Shown: positions 7,701 to 15,277, counted from the first letter of the stretch. The stretch is 64,000 nucleotides of DNA from DASSKK01 sp035690495 (GCA_035690495.1 DASSKK010000095.1:1-64000), one strand, 5' to 3'. The notes: generated by a model not told the origin, from the letters alone. Translations and numbers: made by a program.

Positions 7701-7984
7701 GGTGGTTGAGGTGCGGAGGAGCGAAGCGGGGGCCCTGCCCGGTGGTTGAGGTGCGGAGGAGCGAAGCGGGGCCCTCCCCGGTGGTTGAGGTGCGGAGGAG
7801 CGAAGCGGGGGCCCTGCCCGGTGGTTGAGGTGCGGAGGAGCGAAGCGGGGGCCCTGCCCGGTGGTTGAGGTGCGGAGGAGCGAAGCGGGGGAGCCTCGAA
7901 ACCACCTCGATGCACCACGCTGGGGCGGATTCGAGGCTCGGCTAGCGCCTCGCACCTCAACCACCGAGCTGCGCTCGCACCTCA
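7701..7984. repeat. Tandem array of dispersed repeat family A filling the hbhA-DUF2516 gap
   Basis: Five units beginning GGTGGTTGAGGTGCGGAGGA start at 7701, 7741, 7780, 7820 and 7860, a period of 39-40 bp. They are followed by the complementary arm GAGCCTCGAAACCACC (about 7890-7905). A second palindromic copy lies at about 7929-7964, and a partial arm GCTCGCACCTCAAC ends at 7984. The array accounts for nearly the whole 325-base intergenic stretch; only the last 30 bases (promoter of the next gene) are not repeat. Confidence 0.95.
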
Positions 7985-8002
7985 ACTGCCGGCGCATTCG
8001 GA

Positions 8003-8008
8003 TAGGCT
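8003..8008 (+). promoter_or_regulatory. -10 box of the DUF2516 gene
   Basis: TAGGCT ends 6 nt before the GTG at 8015, suggesting a leaderless transcript independent of hbhA. Confidence 0.45.
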
Positions 8009-8014
8009 GAGAGC

Positions 8015-8302
8015 GTGTTCGCGCTCTTCCAGCTCCAGAACGCGATTCTGGGCATCGTCACGCTGGCGACGTTCGTGCTGGAGGCGTGGGCGTTCATCGA
8101 CGCGGTCTCGCACCGGCCGGACGCCTTCCCCGCTGCGGACAAGCTCACCAAGCCGGCCTGGCTGATCATCCTCGGAATCGCGATCGCCGCGCACATGCTG
8201 TTCTGGAGCCCGATCAGCCTGCTGAACATCATCGGAACCGTCGCCGCGATCGTCTACCTCGTCGACGCCCGGCCGGCGATCCGCTCTCTGACCCGCCGCT
8301 GA
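8015..8302 (+). CDS. DUF2516 family membrane protein
   Basis: This 95-residue protein has three predicted hydrophobic segments (about residues 8-30, 47-65 and 69-85) and a basic C-terminus (RSLTRR). It matches the actinobacterial DUF2516 family, of which mycobacterial Rv0476 sits next to hbhA. Function is unknown. The repeat array separates it from hbhA here, and it appears to have its own promoter. Confidence 0.85.
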   Translation: MFALFQLQNAILGIVTLATFVLEAWAFIDAVSHRPDAFPAADKLTKPAWLIILGIAIAAHMLFWSPISLLNIIGTVAAIVYLVDARPAIRSLTRR

Positions 8303-8442
8303 GCAGGCGGCTGAATGGCCTAGTTCGACCGGGCCATCTTTTGCAAATCGCCTGTACCGACGCCTAGCCCCCCATATGGTCCGAGATACGCGCGGCTGTC
8401 AGCCATGCGGAGCGGCCAGTCTGTCAGGAGGGGGTTGGTCCG

Positions 8443-9918
8443 GTGACCCTCGCTGTCGAAGCTCCGCGCGAGAGCCTCGTAGCCGCAGCCACCCCTCGCA
8501 TTCGCCATTCCTTGCGGATGCTGATCCTGGCTGTCCTTCTCGCCGACGCCGGGATGCTGGTGGCGGCCGCACTTCTTGGGTGGAACCTTCGGTTCACGGT
8601 TGACATGTGGGCGCAGCATCCGGCCGCCGGAGTGTCCCTGGCAGCGAGCGCGGCGCCGTGGATCGTGGTCGCGTGGCTACTGATCTTGGGTGCCCAGGGC
8701 GCCTACGCGGTGCGCAACTTCGGGGCGGGGGCGGAGGAGTTCCGCAAAGTCATGCTGGCCTCGATGCTCACTGGCGGGTTGGTGGGCATGTCGTGCTACT
8801 TGATGAAGATGGACCTGTCGCGGGGGTTCGTACTGCTCACGTTCTTCATCGGGACGCCCCTGTTGCTCGTCGAGCGCTACGGGGCACGCAAGGTGCTGCA
8901 CGCTCTGCGCGGCCACGACCGGCTGGCTCATCGTGTCGTCGTCGTGGGTGGCCCTGCCGGTATCACCGAAGTCGTCGAGGCCCTCCAGCGGGAGAGCTTC
9001 CTGGGTTTCCGCGTGGTCGGAGCATGCGTACCACCGCAGCAAGCTCTGGATCCGTCGTCCCGCACGCCGGTGCCCGTGCTTGGCACCGTCGATCGGTTCA
9101 GGCAGATCTGCGAAACCGTCGGCGCCGACACCGTCCTCGTCGCGCGCGGCGGTTACGCCGACTCGCGTGAGCTACGTCGGATCGCTTGGGACCTCGAGGG
9201 CTCCAGCATCGATCTTGTCGTGGTGCCCAGCCTTACCGACGTCGCCGGCCCGCGCATCCACATGCGTCCGGTCGCCGGCCTGCCGCTGCTGCATGTCGAG
9301 CAGCCCACCGCCGGGGCCGCCGGCGGCCTCGGGAAACGCGTCTTCGACGTGGTGACCGCATCGCTTGCGCTGATCGTGCTCTCCCCGCTGATGCTCGCGA
9401 TCGCGGTGGCGATCAAGCTCCACGACGGCGGGCCCGTGCTTTTTCGGCAGCCGCGGGTCGGCCGCTCTGGTGAGCGATTCGGGATGTGGAAGTTCCGCTC
9501 GATGGTCCTGGACGCCGAATGCCACGAAGCGCAGATGCGTCAGGACCAAGGGCATGAAGGTGCTTTGTGGAAGATGCGGGACGACCCGCGGATCACTTCG
9601 CTGGGCCGCTTCATCCGCAGAAACTCCATCGACGAGTTGCCCCAGCTCTTCAACGTGCTGCGCGGCGAGATGAGCGTGGTCGGCCCCCGGCCTCAGCAGG
9701 CCTGGGAAGTCGACACCTATGAGGTCGACGTGCGCCGCCGATTGCTGGTCCGTCCCGGGCTGACCGGGCTGTGGCAGGTCTCTGGCCGCTCGTCGCTGAG
9801 CTGGAGCGACGCTGTGCGGCTTGACCTGTACTACGTGGACAACTGGTCGATGACCAGCGACCTGGTGATCATCGCCAAGACCGTGCGGGCTGTCGTCTGC
9901 TCGTCCGGAGCCTACTGA
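8443..9918 (+). CDS. Exopolysaccharide polyprenyl-phosphate sugar-1-phosphate transferase (WcaJ/CpsE type)
   Basis: This 491-residue membrane enzyme transfers a sugar-1-phosphate to undecaprenyl phosphate to start an exopolysaccharide or capsule repeat unit. It has four or five N-terminal membrane helices, then a nucleotide-binding-like domain (VVVVGGPAGITEVVEAL). The C-terminal catalytic domain shows a membrane-anchoring helix after KRVFDVV, then FRQPRVGRSGERF, KFRSM, DELPQLFNVLRGEMSVVGPRP and RPGLTGLWQVSGRS. GTG at 8443 follows an AGGAGG-like sequence. No glycosyltransferase cluster surrounds it, so it is an isolated initiator gene in this window. Confidence 0.93.
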   Translation: MTLAVEAPRESLVAAATPRIRHSLRMLILAVLLADAGMLVAAALLGWNLRFTVDMWAQHPAAGVSLAASAAPWIVVAWLLILGAQGAYAVRNFGAGAEEFRKVMLASMLTGGLVGMSCYLMKMDLSRGFVLLTFFIGTPLLLVERYGARKVLHALRGHDRLAHRVVVVGGPAGITEVVEALQRESFLGFRVVGACVPPQQALDPSSRTPVPVLGTVDRFRQICETVGADTVLVARGGYADSRELRRIAWDLEGSSIDLVVVPSLTDVAGPRIHMRPVAGLPLLHVEQPTAGAAGGLGKRVFDVVTASLALIVLSPLMLAIAVAIKLHDGGPVLFRQPRVGRSGERFGMWKFRSMVLDAECHEAQMRQDQGHEGALWKMRDDPRITSLGRFIRRNSIDELPQLFNVLRGEMSVVGPRPQQAWEVDTYEVDVRRRLLVRPGLTGLWQVSGRSSLSWSDAVRLDLYYVDNWSMTSDLVIIAKTVRAVVCSSGAY

Positions 9919-9922
9919 CCGA

Positions 9923-9982
9923 CCCCGATTCGTCCGCGATTACGAGGGTCCTCCACGCGGGACGATCGCGGACGAATCGGGG
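9923..9982. repeat. Palindromic repeat family C, copy 1
   Basis: CCCCGATTCGTCCGCGAT (9923-9940) and its exact complement (9965-9982) form an 18-bp perfect stem around a 24-base loop. It lies between the sugar transferase and dtd and overlaps the dtd 3' end. Related copies are at 43818-43877 and 56852-56912. It could also act as a bidirectional terminator. Confidence 0.9.
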
Positions 9983-10404
9983 GTGTCGAGGATCAGGGTG
10001 ACCGGGCCATCGTTGACCAGGCTCAGCTGCATCTGCGCCCCGAACACCCCGCGCTCCACCCGTGCGCCAAGCCGCTCCAGCTCGGAGCACACCGCCTCGT
10101 AGAGCGGCTCTGAAACGGGGCCTGGTGCTGCGGCGTTCCAGGTGGGACGCCGGCCCTTGCGCGCGTCGCCGTACAACGTGAACTGGCTGACCACCAGCAA
10201 GGGTGCACCCACCTCGCTCGCGGATCTCTCGTCGCGCAGGATCCGCAGCGTCCAGATCTTCCGCGCGAGCCATGTGACCTGTTCCGGCCCGTCGTCGTGG
10301 GTCATACCGAGCAGCACCACGAGCCCGGGTTCGTCGATCGCGCCTACCGCCTGGCCCTCGACCCGCACCTGGGCACCGAGGACGCGCTGCACCACGGCCC
10401 GCAC
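9940..10404 (-). CDS. dtd: D-aminoacyl-tRNA deacylase
   Basis: This 154-residue enzyme hydrolyses D-aminoacyl-tRNAs, preventing D-amino-acid misincorporation. Characteristic motifs are MRAVVQRV at the N-terminus, SQFTLYGD (the substrate-binding SQFTL motif) and NDGPVTLILD near the end (family consensus N-S/D-GPVT). The last 14 or so residues, TPDSSAIVPRGGPS, are encoded by the family C palindrome and replace the usual short C-terminus. The stop codon lies inside the repeat. Confidence 0.95.
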   Translation of the reverse strand: MRAVVQRVLGAQVRVEGQAVGAIDEPGLVVLLGMTHDDGPEQVTWLARKIWTLRILRDERSASEVGAPLLVVSQFTLYGDARKGRRPTWNAAAPGPVSEPLYEAVCSELERLGARVERGVFGAQMQLSLVNDGPVTLILDTPDSSAIVPRGGPS

Positions 10405-10431
10405 GCGGCGAGTCTACCGGCCGTGCACACT

Positions 10432-10510
10432 GCAACCGGTCACCTGACCGCTTCTGTCGTCCGAGCGGCGACCGGGGGTGTCGCAACCGGTCAGGTGACC
10501 CGTTGTGACC
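10432..10510. repeat. 79-bp repeat family D, left copy
   Basis: Begins GCAACCGGTCACCTGACC and ends GGTGACCCGTTGTGACC. By hand alignment it matches about 66 of 79 positions of 11639-11717, in the same orientation. Each copy carries two CCGGTCA(N)GTGACC-type palindromes. The two copies flank the DUF559-type gene on both sides. Confidence 0.9.
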
Positions 10511-10522
10511 AGCATCTCCTGG

Positions 10523-11542
10523 TCAGCGCTGGGCGAGGAAGTGCTGCCGCCACCCGTCGGACAGCCGGGTCGGCAACCCACGGCAGCCCGCTTCTGCCAA
10601 CGCGGTGCGGACTCGGTCGATGGTTCGCTCCGGCTCGCGGTAGACGCCCTTGGCGGTGACGACCAGGATCCTCAAGCCCTGTTCGTCGAACTCCTCGCGG
10701 CGTTCCAAGTCACTCTCCCATTGCGCGGTGCGCTCGATGTGGTGACGTCCGTCGTACTCGACGATCAACCGCAGCTCCGGGTAGCTGAGATCCAGTCGGC
10801 GCAGCACGCGGCCGGCCTCGTCGTAGAGCGTGTGGTTCACCACTGGTTCGGGGATGCCGGCGAGCACGAGAAGCAGGCGGAGTCGCGTCTCCATCGGCGA
10901 GTCCACCCCCGCGCGGGCGTAACGGGCGGCGGTGCGGGCTGTGCGGGCGTACCGGTCGTCGCTTGCCTCGCATGCCTGGACCAGGTCCCCGGGGGTGATG
11001 TCGCCGAGCCGGATCAGCGCGTCGGCGACCACGACCAGATCGACAAGGGAGAGCATCGAGGCGAGTTCGACGAACATCCGGTAGGGGTGCGATACCCGGA
11101 TGCCGCGGTGTCGGATCACGTGTGCGTTGCGTCTGGTGACATGGGTGCGGATCCCTTCATGCTGCCGGCGATCCTTGCTCCTGAAGACCGTGACGTGCTC
11201 GAACGGGTCGGTGGGGATCGGCAGCTTGCAGATCCTCGCGGCGGTCGTGTGCGAGGCGAACGCGGTCGGCGGGTGAAGCATCAGCGCGGCCTCGGCGCGC
11301 ACCAGTGGTGAGTCCGGCACCTCGTCTCGGATGTAGACGCCGCGGAAGATCCGCCGGAACAGCGAGGTGCGCAGGATCTTCGGTGACACGTGCGCGCGCA
11401 CCGCGTCGGCACGGGTGAAGGGTCGCCGCTGGTCGAGCTCGAGGACCGCCTCGTCGCCGGTGCTGCCCCCGGTGCTGTCCGCGGCGTCGTCCCCGGGCCC
11501 GGTGTGCTCCGCGTCGGTGTTGTCGGCAGTGCGCTGTTCCAT
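10523..11542 (-). CDS. DUF559/Vsr-like endonuclease-domain protein with AbiEi-type N-terminus
   Basis: This 339-residue protein starts with an acidic low-complexity segment. An AbiEi-like winged-helix region follows (about residues 45-75, around LRTSLFRRIFRGVYI). The C-terminal half is a PD-(D/E)XK Vsr-like domain, with LSYPELRLIVEYDGRHH, then WESDLERREEF and LRILVVTAKGVY. Members are common in actinobacteria, usually annotated as AbiEi antitoxin or DUF559; their function is not established. No toxin partner lies adjacent. A 79-bp repeat is found on each side. Upstream in-frame ATG (about 11615) is possible but the start at MEQRTAD was preferred. Two relatives lie at 23847-24640 and 60468-61340. 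Confidence 0.75.
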   Translation of the reverse strand: MEQRTADNTDAEHTGPGDDAADSTGGSTGDEAVLELDQRRPFTRADAVRAHVSPKILRTSLFRRIFRGVYIRDEVPDSPLVRAEAALMLHPPTAFASHTTAARICKLPIPTDPFEHVTVFRSKDRRQHEGIRTHVTRRNAHVIRHRGIRVSHPYRMFVELASMLSLVDLVVVADALIRLGDITPGDLVQACEASDDRYARTARTAARYARAGVDSPMETRLRLLLVLAGIPEPVVNHTLYDEAGRVLRRLDLSYPELRLIVEYDGRHHIERTAQWESDLERREEFDEQGLRILVVTAKGVYREPERTIDRVRTALAEAGCRGLPTRLSDGWRQHFLAQR

Positions 11543-11638
11543 CCCGGCAGCCTGACGCGTCTGCGCCGGGGGCGCGAACGGTTCTCCACAGGTCGCTCTC
11601 CGGTACTTCGCCATCGCCCAGCAGTTGTCCGGGCCGTC

Positions 11639-11717
11639 GCAAGCGGTCAAGTGACCGCTTCTGACATGCGAGCGGCGACCGGGGACGTCACAGCCGGTCA
11701 AGTGACCGGTTGTGACG
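11639..11717. repeat. 79-bp repeat family D, right copy
   Basis: Begins GCAAGCGGTCAAGTGACC and ends AGTGACCGGTTGTGACG. It is a direct repeat of 10432-10510 and ends 31 bases before the BKACE start codon. Confidence 0.9.
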
Positions 11718-11748
11718 CCGAGGGCGGCCGGTCTGGCAGCATGCGGGC

Positions 11749-12591
11749 ATGAGCGCCGACCCGACCAACCTGCTGCTGGTGACGGTTGCACCGACGGGGG
11801 CTGAGACCGCCAAGGCCGACTGCCCGCAGCTGCCCACCACGCTGGAGGAGCTGGTCGAGACAGCCAAGCGCTGCCAGGAAGCCGGCGCGGCGATGGTCCA
11901 CGTGCACATCCGCGACGCCGAGCACAAGCCGACGCTCGATCTGGGTCGCCTGAAGGCGACGGTCGAGGCGCTGCGCGAGCAGACCGACCTGGTCGTCCAG
12001 CTGTCCACCGGCGGTTCCGTGCACGACCCGCTCGACCAGCGGCTGAAGGTGCTCGACGCCGAGCCGGATTCCTGCAGCCTGACGATGGGCACCACGAACT
12101 TCGGCGATGACGTATTCTCCAACCCGTGGCCGTTCGTGGTCGAGCTCTACCAGCTCACCCAGCAGCGGCAGGTGGTCCCCGAGTTCGAGCTGTTCGACCT
12201 CGGGCACGTCGCTGCGCTGCACCGGCTGCTGGACAAGCACGGACTGCCGTACGGCGGGCGGGTGCACTGCGACCTGGTGATGGGCGTGCCCGGCGGGATG
12301 CCCGGCACGGCCGACGCGCTGGTCGCCGCGGTAAGCGCGATGCCCGAGGCGGTCACCTCATGGTCGGCGACCGGGATCGGCCGCGCCACGCTGGCCGTCG
12401 CGCTCGCATCGCTGAGCAAGGGCGGGCACCTGCGTGTCGGCATGGAGGACGTGCTGACGCTGGCCAAGGGCGTCCCCGTCGAGCACAACGCCCAGCTCGT
12501 CGAGCGCGTCGTACGACTCGGCCGGACCGCCCAGCGCGAACCGATGACGCCCGCGCAGGCGCGCGACCTGTTGCAGGTCCGGTCCCGATAG
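11749..12591 (+). CDS. BKACE-family beta-keto acid cleavage enzyme (DUF849)
   Basis: This 280-residue TIM-barrel enzyme belongs to the 3-keto-5-aminohexanoate cleavage family, which condenses a beta-keto acid with acetyl-CoA to release acetoacetate and a CoA ester, using a divalent metal. Recognisable parts are VTVAPTGAET, AAMVHVHIRD (metal-binding HxH), STGGS and the C-terminal GHLRVGMEDVLTLAKG. Length is typical. Substrate cannot be deduced; there is no lysine-fermentation cluster around it. Confidence 0.9.
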   Translation: MSADPTNLLLVTVAPTGAETAKADCPQLPTTLEELVETAKRCQEAGAAMVHVHIRDAEHKPTLDLGRLKATVEALREQTDLVVQLSTGGSVHDPLDQRLKVLDAEPDSCSLTMGTTNFGDDVFSNPWPFVVELYQLTQQRQVVPEFELFDLGHVAALHRLLDKHGLPYGGRVHCDLVMGVPGGMPGTADALVAAVSAMPEAVTSWSATGIGRATLAVALASLSKGGHLRVGMEDVLTLAKGVPVEHNAQLVERVVRLGRTAQREPMTPAQARDLLQVRSR

Positions 12592-12594
12592 AAT
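12589..12594 (+). promoter_or_regulatory. -10 box of the small membrane-peptide gene
   Basis: TAGAAT overlaps the BKACE stop codon and ends 8 nt before the ATG at 12603. It would give a leaderless or near-leaderless transcript. Confidence 0.45.
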
Positions 12595-12602
12595 CACTCG
12601 CT

Positions 12603-12701
12603 ATGGAGGCTCTGTACGTCGTACTCATGGCAGCGATCGTGCTCGGAGTCGGCGGCATCGCGCTCGCCCTGGCCCGGCGCCTGCTCGGCAACGCACGCTG
12701 A
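12603..12701 (+). CDS. Small single-pass membrane peptide (32 aa)
   Basis: The 32 residues are almost entirely one hydrophobic helix (ALYVVLMAAIVLGVGGIALA) with a basic tail ending in RRLLGNAR, predicting inside-positive insertion. A good -10 box lies just upstream, and the nitrobindin-like gene starts 7 bases after its stop, so they are probably cotranscribed. No function is recognised. It may have a role in the same operon or be a translational lead-in. Confidence 0.55.
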   Translation: MEALYVVLMAAIVLGVGGIALALARRLLGNAR

Positions 12702-12708
12702 GACCGCG

Positions 12709-13209
12709 ATGCCCTTCGAGATCCCCGAGGACCTGCACCCCGACATGATGCCGGTCGCCTGGCTGCTCGGCACCTGGGCCGGCAACGGGCACGGCCAGTA
12801 CCCCGACATCGAGAACTTCGAGTTCGGCCAGGAGCTGATCTTCACCCACGACGGGCGGCCGTTCTTCCACTACATGAGCCGCTCCTGGATCGTCGACGAG
12901 AATGGCGAGACGGTCCGCGACGCAGCGATCGAGACGGGTTTCCTGCGCCCGCAGGCTGAGGACGGTGGCGGCCTCGAGCTGTTGCTCGTCCACAACACCG
13001 GCATCCTCGAGCTGTGGTACGGCAACGTCGAGGGCGCCAAGATCGAGCTGAACACCGATGCCGTCGTACGGTCGAAGACCGCCCGGGAGTACGTCGCAGG
13101 ACAGCGGCTCTACGGGCTGGTCGAGGGCGACCTGTACTGGACCCACGACATGGCCGCCGAGGGCCACGCGCTGCAGAACCATCTAGCCGCCCGGCTGCTG
13201 CGGCGCTGA
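12709..13209 (+). CDS. Nitrobindin-like heme-binding beta-barrel protein (DUF1794/FABP-like)
   Basis: This 166-residue protein has the signature GTWAGNGHGQYP of the nitrobindin/THAP4 family, plus a late histidine in a typical position (EGHALQNHLAARL). Family members are ten-stranded beta-barrels that bind ferric heme and nitric oxide, with proposed roles in peroxynitrite chemistry. Size is normal and no export signal is seen. In mycobacteria the relative is Rv2717c. It is followed by a repeat array and a Fur-family gene. Confidence 0.88.
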   Translation: MPFEIPEDLHPDMMPVAWLLGTWAGNGHGQYPDIENFEFGQELIFTHDGRPFFHYMSRSWIVDENGETVRDAAIETGFLRPQAEDGGGLELLLVHNTGILELWYGNVEGAKIELNTDAVVRSKTAREYVAGQRLYGLVEGDLYWTHDMAAEGHALQNHLAARLLRR

Positions 13210-13212
13210 CCC

Positions 13213-13341
13213 GGTGGGTGAGGTGGTTTCGAGGCTCCCCCGCTTCGCTCCTCCGCACCTCAACCACCGGCTCTCGCGCTTGGCTCCTCCGCACCTCAAC
13301 CACCGGCTCTCGCGGTTGGCTCCTCCGCACCTCAACCACCG
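13213..13341. repeat. Tandem array of dispersed repeat family A
   Basis: A partial left arm (GGTGGGTGAGG, GGTTTCGAGGCTC) is followed by three right-arm copies of CTCCTCCGCACCTCAACCACC with a 42-43-base period. The array fills the gap between the nitrobindin-like gene and the promoter of the Fur-family gene, starting directly after the stop codon. Confidence 0.93.
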
Positions 13342-13354
13342 ACAGCGGTCGTCC

Positions 13355-13360
13355 TAGAAT
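13355..13360 (+). promoter_or_regulatory. -10 box of the Fur-family gene
   Basis: TAGAAT ends 8 nt before the ATG at 13369, predicting a leaderless message that starts right after the repeat array. Confidence 0.5.
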
Positions 13361-13368
13361 CGCACCCG

Positions 13369-13785
13369 ATGGACACACAGACCGACTGGCGGGAGGTGCT
13401 GCGCGCGCACGGGCACCGGCTCACCCCGCAGCGCGAGCTGGTCCTCGCCGCGGTCGAGCGGCTCGGGCACGCGACTCCCGACCAGGTGCTCGCCGCGGTC
13501 CGCGAGGAGTCCGACGCGGTCAACCTGTCCACCGTCTACCGCACCCTCGAGCTCCTCGAGGATCTCGGCCTGGTCCGGCACGCGCACATCACCGACCGGG
13601 CGCCGACGTACCACTCCGCGAGCACCCCGCCGCACGTGCACCTCGTCTGCCGGGAGTGCGGGGCGATCATCGAGGTGGATCCGGAGATCGTCGCGCCGAT
13701 GACCCGGACACTCGAGGGCAGCTACGGGTTCCGCACCGACATCGGCCATCTGACCGTGTTCGGCCGCTGCGCACGCTGCGGCTGA
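13369..13785 (+). CDS. Fur-family metalloregulator
   Basis: This 138-residue repressor has the winged helix at about residues 12-75 (LTPQRELVLAAVERLGHATPD, then NLSTVYRTLELLEDLGLV). The metal-binding and dimerisation half contains HVHLVCRECG and GRCARCG, two CxxC pairs that make the structural zinc site. The regulatory metal (iron, zinc or other) cannot be assigned. It is followed by a YgfZ-like gene 44 bases later. Confidence 0.93.
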   Translation: MDTQTDWREVLRAHGHRLTPQRELVLAAVERLGHATPDQVLAAVREESDAVNLSTVYRTLELLEDLGLVRHAHITDRAPTYHSASTPPHVHLVCRECGAIIEVDPEIVAPMTRTLEGSYGFRTDIGHLTVFGRCARCG

Positions 13786-13829
13786 CCTGCCCGCGGCCTG
13801 GCCTTGCGGCGGCTGGGAGAATGGGACCG

Positions 13830-14873
13830 ATGAGCACCCAGCCTGCCCCCAGCCCGCTGCTCGACCTGCCCGACGCGGTCGCCGGCGAGGGCGTCGACGC
13901 GCCGGTCGCCGCCCACTACGGATCGCTGTACGGCGAGCAGCGCAGCCTGGCAGCCGGCGAGGGGTTCGTGGACCTGTCGCACCGCGACGTGGTGCGGGTC
14001 TCCGGCCCGGACCGGCTCTCCTGGCTGCACTCGCTGACCACCCAGCACCTCGAAGCGCTCCCGTCCGGCCGGCCGACGGTCGCGCTGATCCTGTCCCCGC
14101 AGGGGCACGTCGAGCACGCGATGTACGGCATCGACGACGGCGAGGCGTTCACCGCGCACGTCGAACCCGGCGCCGGAGGGGCGCTGGTGGCCTGGCTCGA
14201 CTCGATGCGGTTCACCATGCGCGTGGAGGTCGCCGACGTGAGCGATGAGCTCGCGGTGGCCTGGCGGCCGGCGCGGGTGGCGCGGGTCTCGACAGGCTCG
14301 ACCGGCGACGCCGACTCGACCGGCGACGCGGACTCGACCGCCGGGGTGGGGTGGGCGGACGGCTACGAGCTCGTCCCGCGCGCCAAGCTGAGCGGCTACG
14401 CCGAGGCGGCTGGGCCGCCGTGCGGCATGTGGGCCTTCGAGGCGCTGCGGATCGCCCGCGGCGAACCCCGCCTCGGCCACGACACCGACGCCCGGACCAT
14501 CCCCAACGAGGCGGGCTGGATCGGCACCGGCGTACACCTGGACAAGGGCTGCTACCGGGGCCAGGAGACCGTCGCTCGGGTGCACAACCTCGGACGCCCG
14601 CCCCGGCGGCTCACCCTGCTGCACCTGGACGGGTCGGAGAACCGGCTGCCCGCCGGCAAGTCCGAGCTGCACCTCGCGTCCGACGCCGACGGTCGAGCCG
14701 TCGGGTTCGTCGGCAGCAGCGCCCGCCACCACGAGCTCGGACCGATCGCGCTCGGCATGGTCAAGCGCAACGTGGCGCTGGAAGTCACGCTGTTCGCCGA
14801 CGGGCTGCCGGCCAGCCAGGAGGTCCTCGTGGACCCGGAGGCCGGTCTGCACGTGCGCCCGACCCTGCGCTGA
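13830..14873 (+). CDS. ygfZ: YgfZ/GcvT-like folate-binding protein
   Basis: This 347-residue protein has the YgfZ signature KGCYRGQE at about residues 236-243, with its key cysteine. YgfZ proteins bind tetrahydrofolate and assist Fe-S cluster enzymes. The domain order is a GcvT-like N-terminal fold (LSHRDVVRVSGPDRLSWLHS) then a C-terminal barrel. An insert of about 20 residues around residue 150 (VSTGSTGDADSTGDADSTAG) is encoded by a GGTCTCGACAGGCTCGACC-type repeat followed by a 15-bp tandem duplication. ATG at 13821 is in frame too; 13830 was chosen because GAGAAT at 13817-13822 fits a -10 box. Confidence 0.9.
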   Translation: MSTQPAPSPLLDLPDAVAGEGVDAPVAAHYGSLYGEQRSLAAGEGFVDLSHRDVVRVSGPDRLSWLHSLTTQHLEALPSGRPTVALILSPQGHVEHAMYGIDDGEAFTAHVEPGAGGALVAWLDSMRFTMRVEVADVSDELAVAWRPARVARVSTGSTGDADSTGDADSTAGVGWADGYELVPRAKLSGYAEAAGPPCGMWAFEALRIARGEPRLGHDTDARTIPNEAGWIGTGVHLDKGCYRGQETVARVHNLGRPPRRLTLLHLDGSENRLPAGKSELHLASDADGRAVGFVGSSARHHELGPIALGMVKRNVALEVTLFADGLPASQEVLVDPEAGLHVRPTLR

Positions 14874-14907
14874 GGCGGCCCGCGCCGAGCGCCCCCGACG
14901 CGGGCTC

Positions 14908-14913
14908 TAGGGT
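14908..14913 (+). promoter_or_regulatory. -10 box of the cupin gene
   Basis: TAGGGT ends 7 nt before the GTG at 14921. This favours 14921 over the overlapping in-frame GTG at 14912. Confidence 0.45.
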
Positions 14914-14920
14914 GAACCCC

Positions 14921-15277
14921 GTGGAGACGGAGTCCGAGCAGCGTCCCTGGGGGTCCTGGCACGTCCTCGATGCCGGGGAGGGGTACAAGATCAAGCGCAT
15001 CCACGTCTCTCCCGGCAGTCGGCTGTCCTACCAGACCCACGAGCACCGGGACGAGCACTGGGTCGTCGTGCACGGCACGGCCACCTGCATGGTCGACGGA
15101 CGCGAACTCACCCTTGCGCTCGGTGAGTCGGTCGACGTCCCGGTCGGGGCCGCGCACCGGATCGCCAACCAGGGGCGGCAGGAGCTGGTGATCGTGGAGG
15201 TGCAGCGCGGCGGCTACCTCGGCGAGGACGACATCGTGCGGCTCGAGGACGACTACGGGCGAGCCGCCGGCGAGTAG
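14921..15277 (+). CDS. Cupin, mannose-6-phosphate isomerase type II C-terminal-like
   Basis: This 118-residue single cupin resembles the C-terminal domain of type II phosphomannose isomerase/GDP-mannose pyrophosphorylase. It has RPWGSWHVL, then YQTHEHRDEHWVVVHGTA (cupin motif 1 with His and Glu metal ligands) and GAAHRIANQG (motif 2). Free-standing forms probably act as sugar-phosphate isomerases or metal-binding cupins. Its 3' end overlaps the convergent gene by 25 bases. Confidence 0.85.
   Translation: METESEQRPWGSWHVLDAGEGYKIKRIHVSPGSRLSYQTHEHRDEHWVVVHGTATCMVDGRELTLALGESVDVPVGAAHRIANQGRQELVIVEVQRGGYLGEDDIVRLEDDYGRAAGE

Noticed and set aside
10523..11542. Type IV toxin-antitoxin (AbiE) module
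   Set aside because: The N-terminal helix is AbiEi-like but there is no AbiEii nucleotidyltransferase beside any of the three copies.
10432..11717. Insertion sequence or composite transposon
   Set aside because: Flanking 79-bp repeats are direct, imperfect and carry no transposase between them; a cassette is possible but not an IS.
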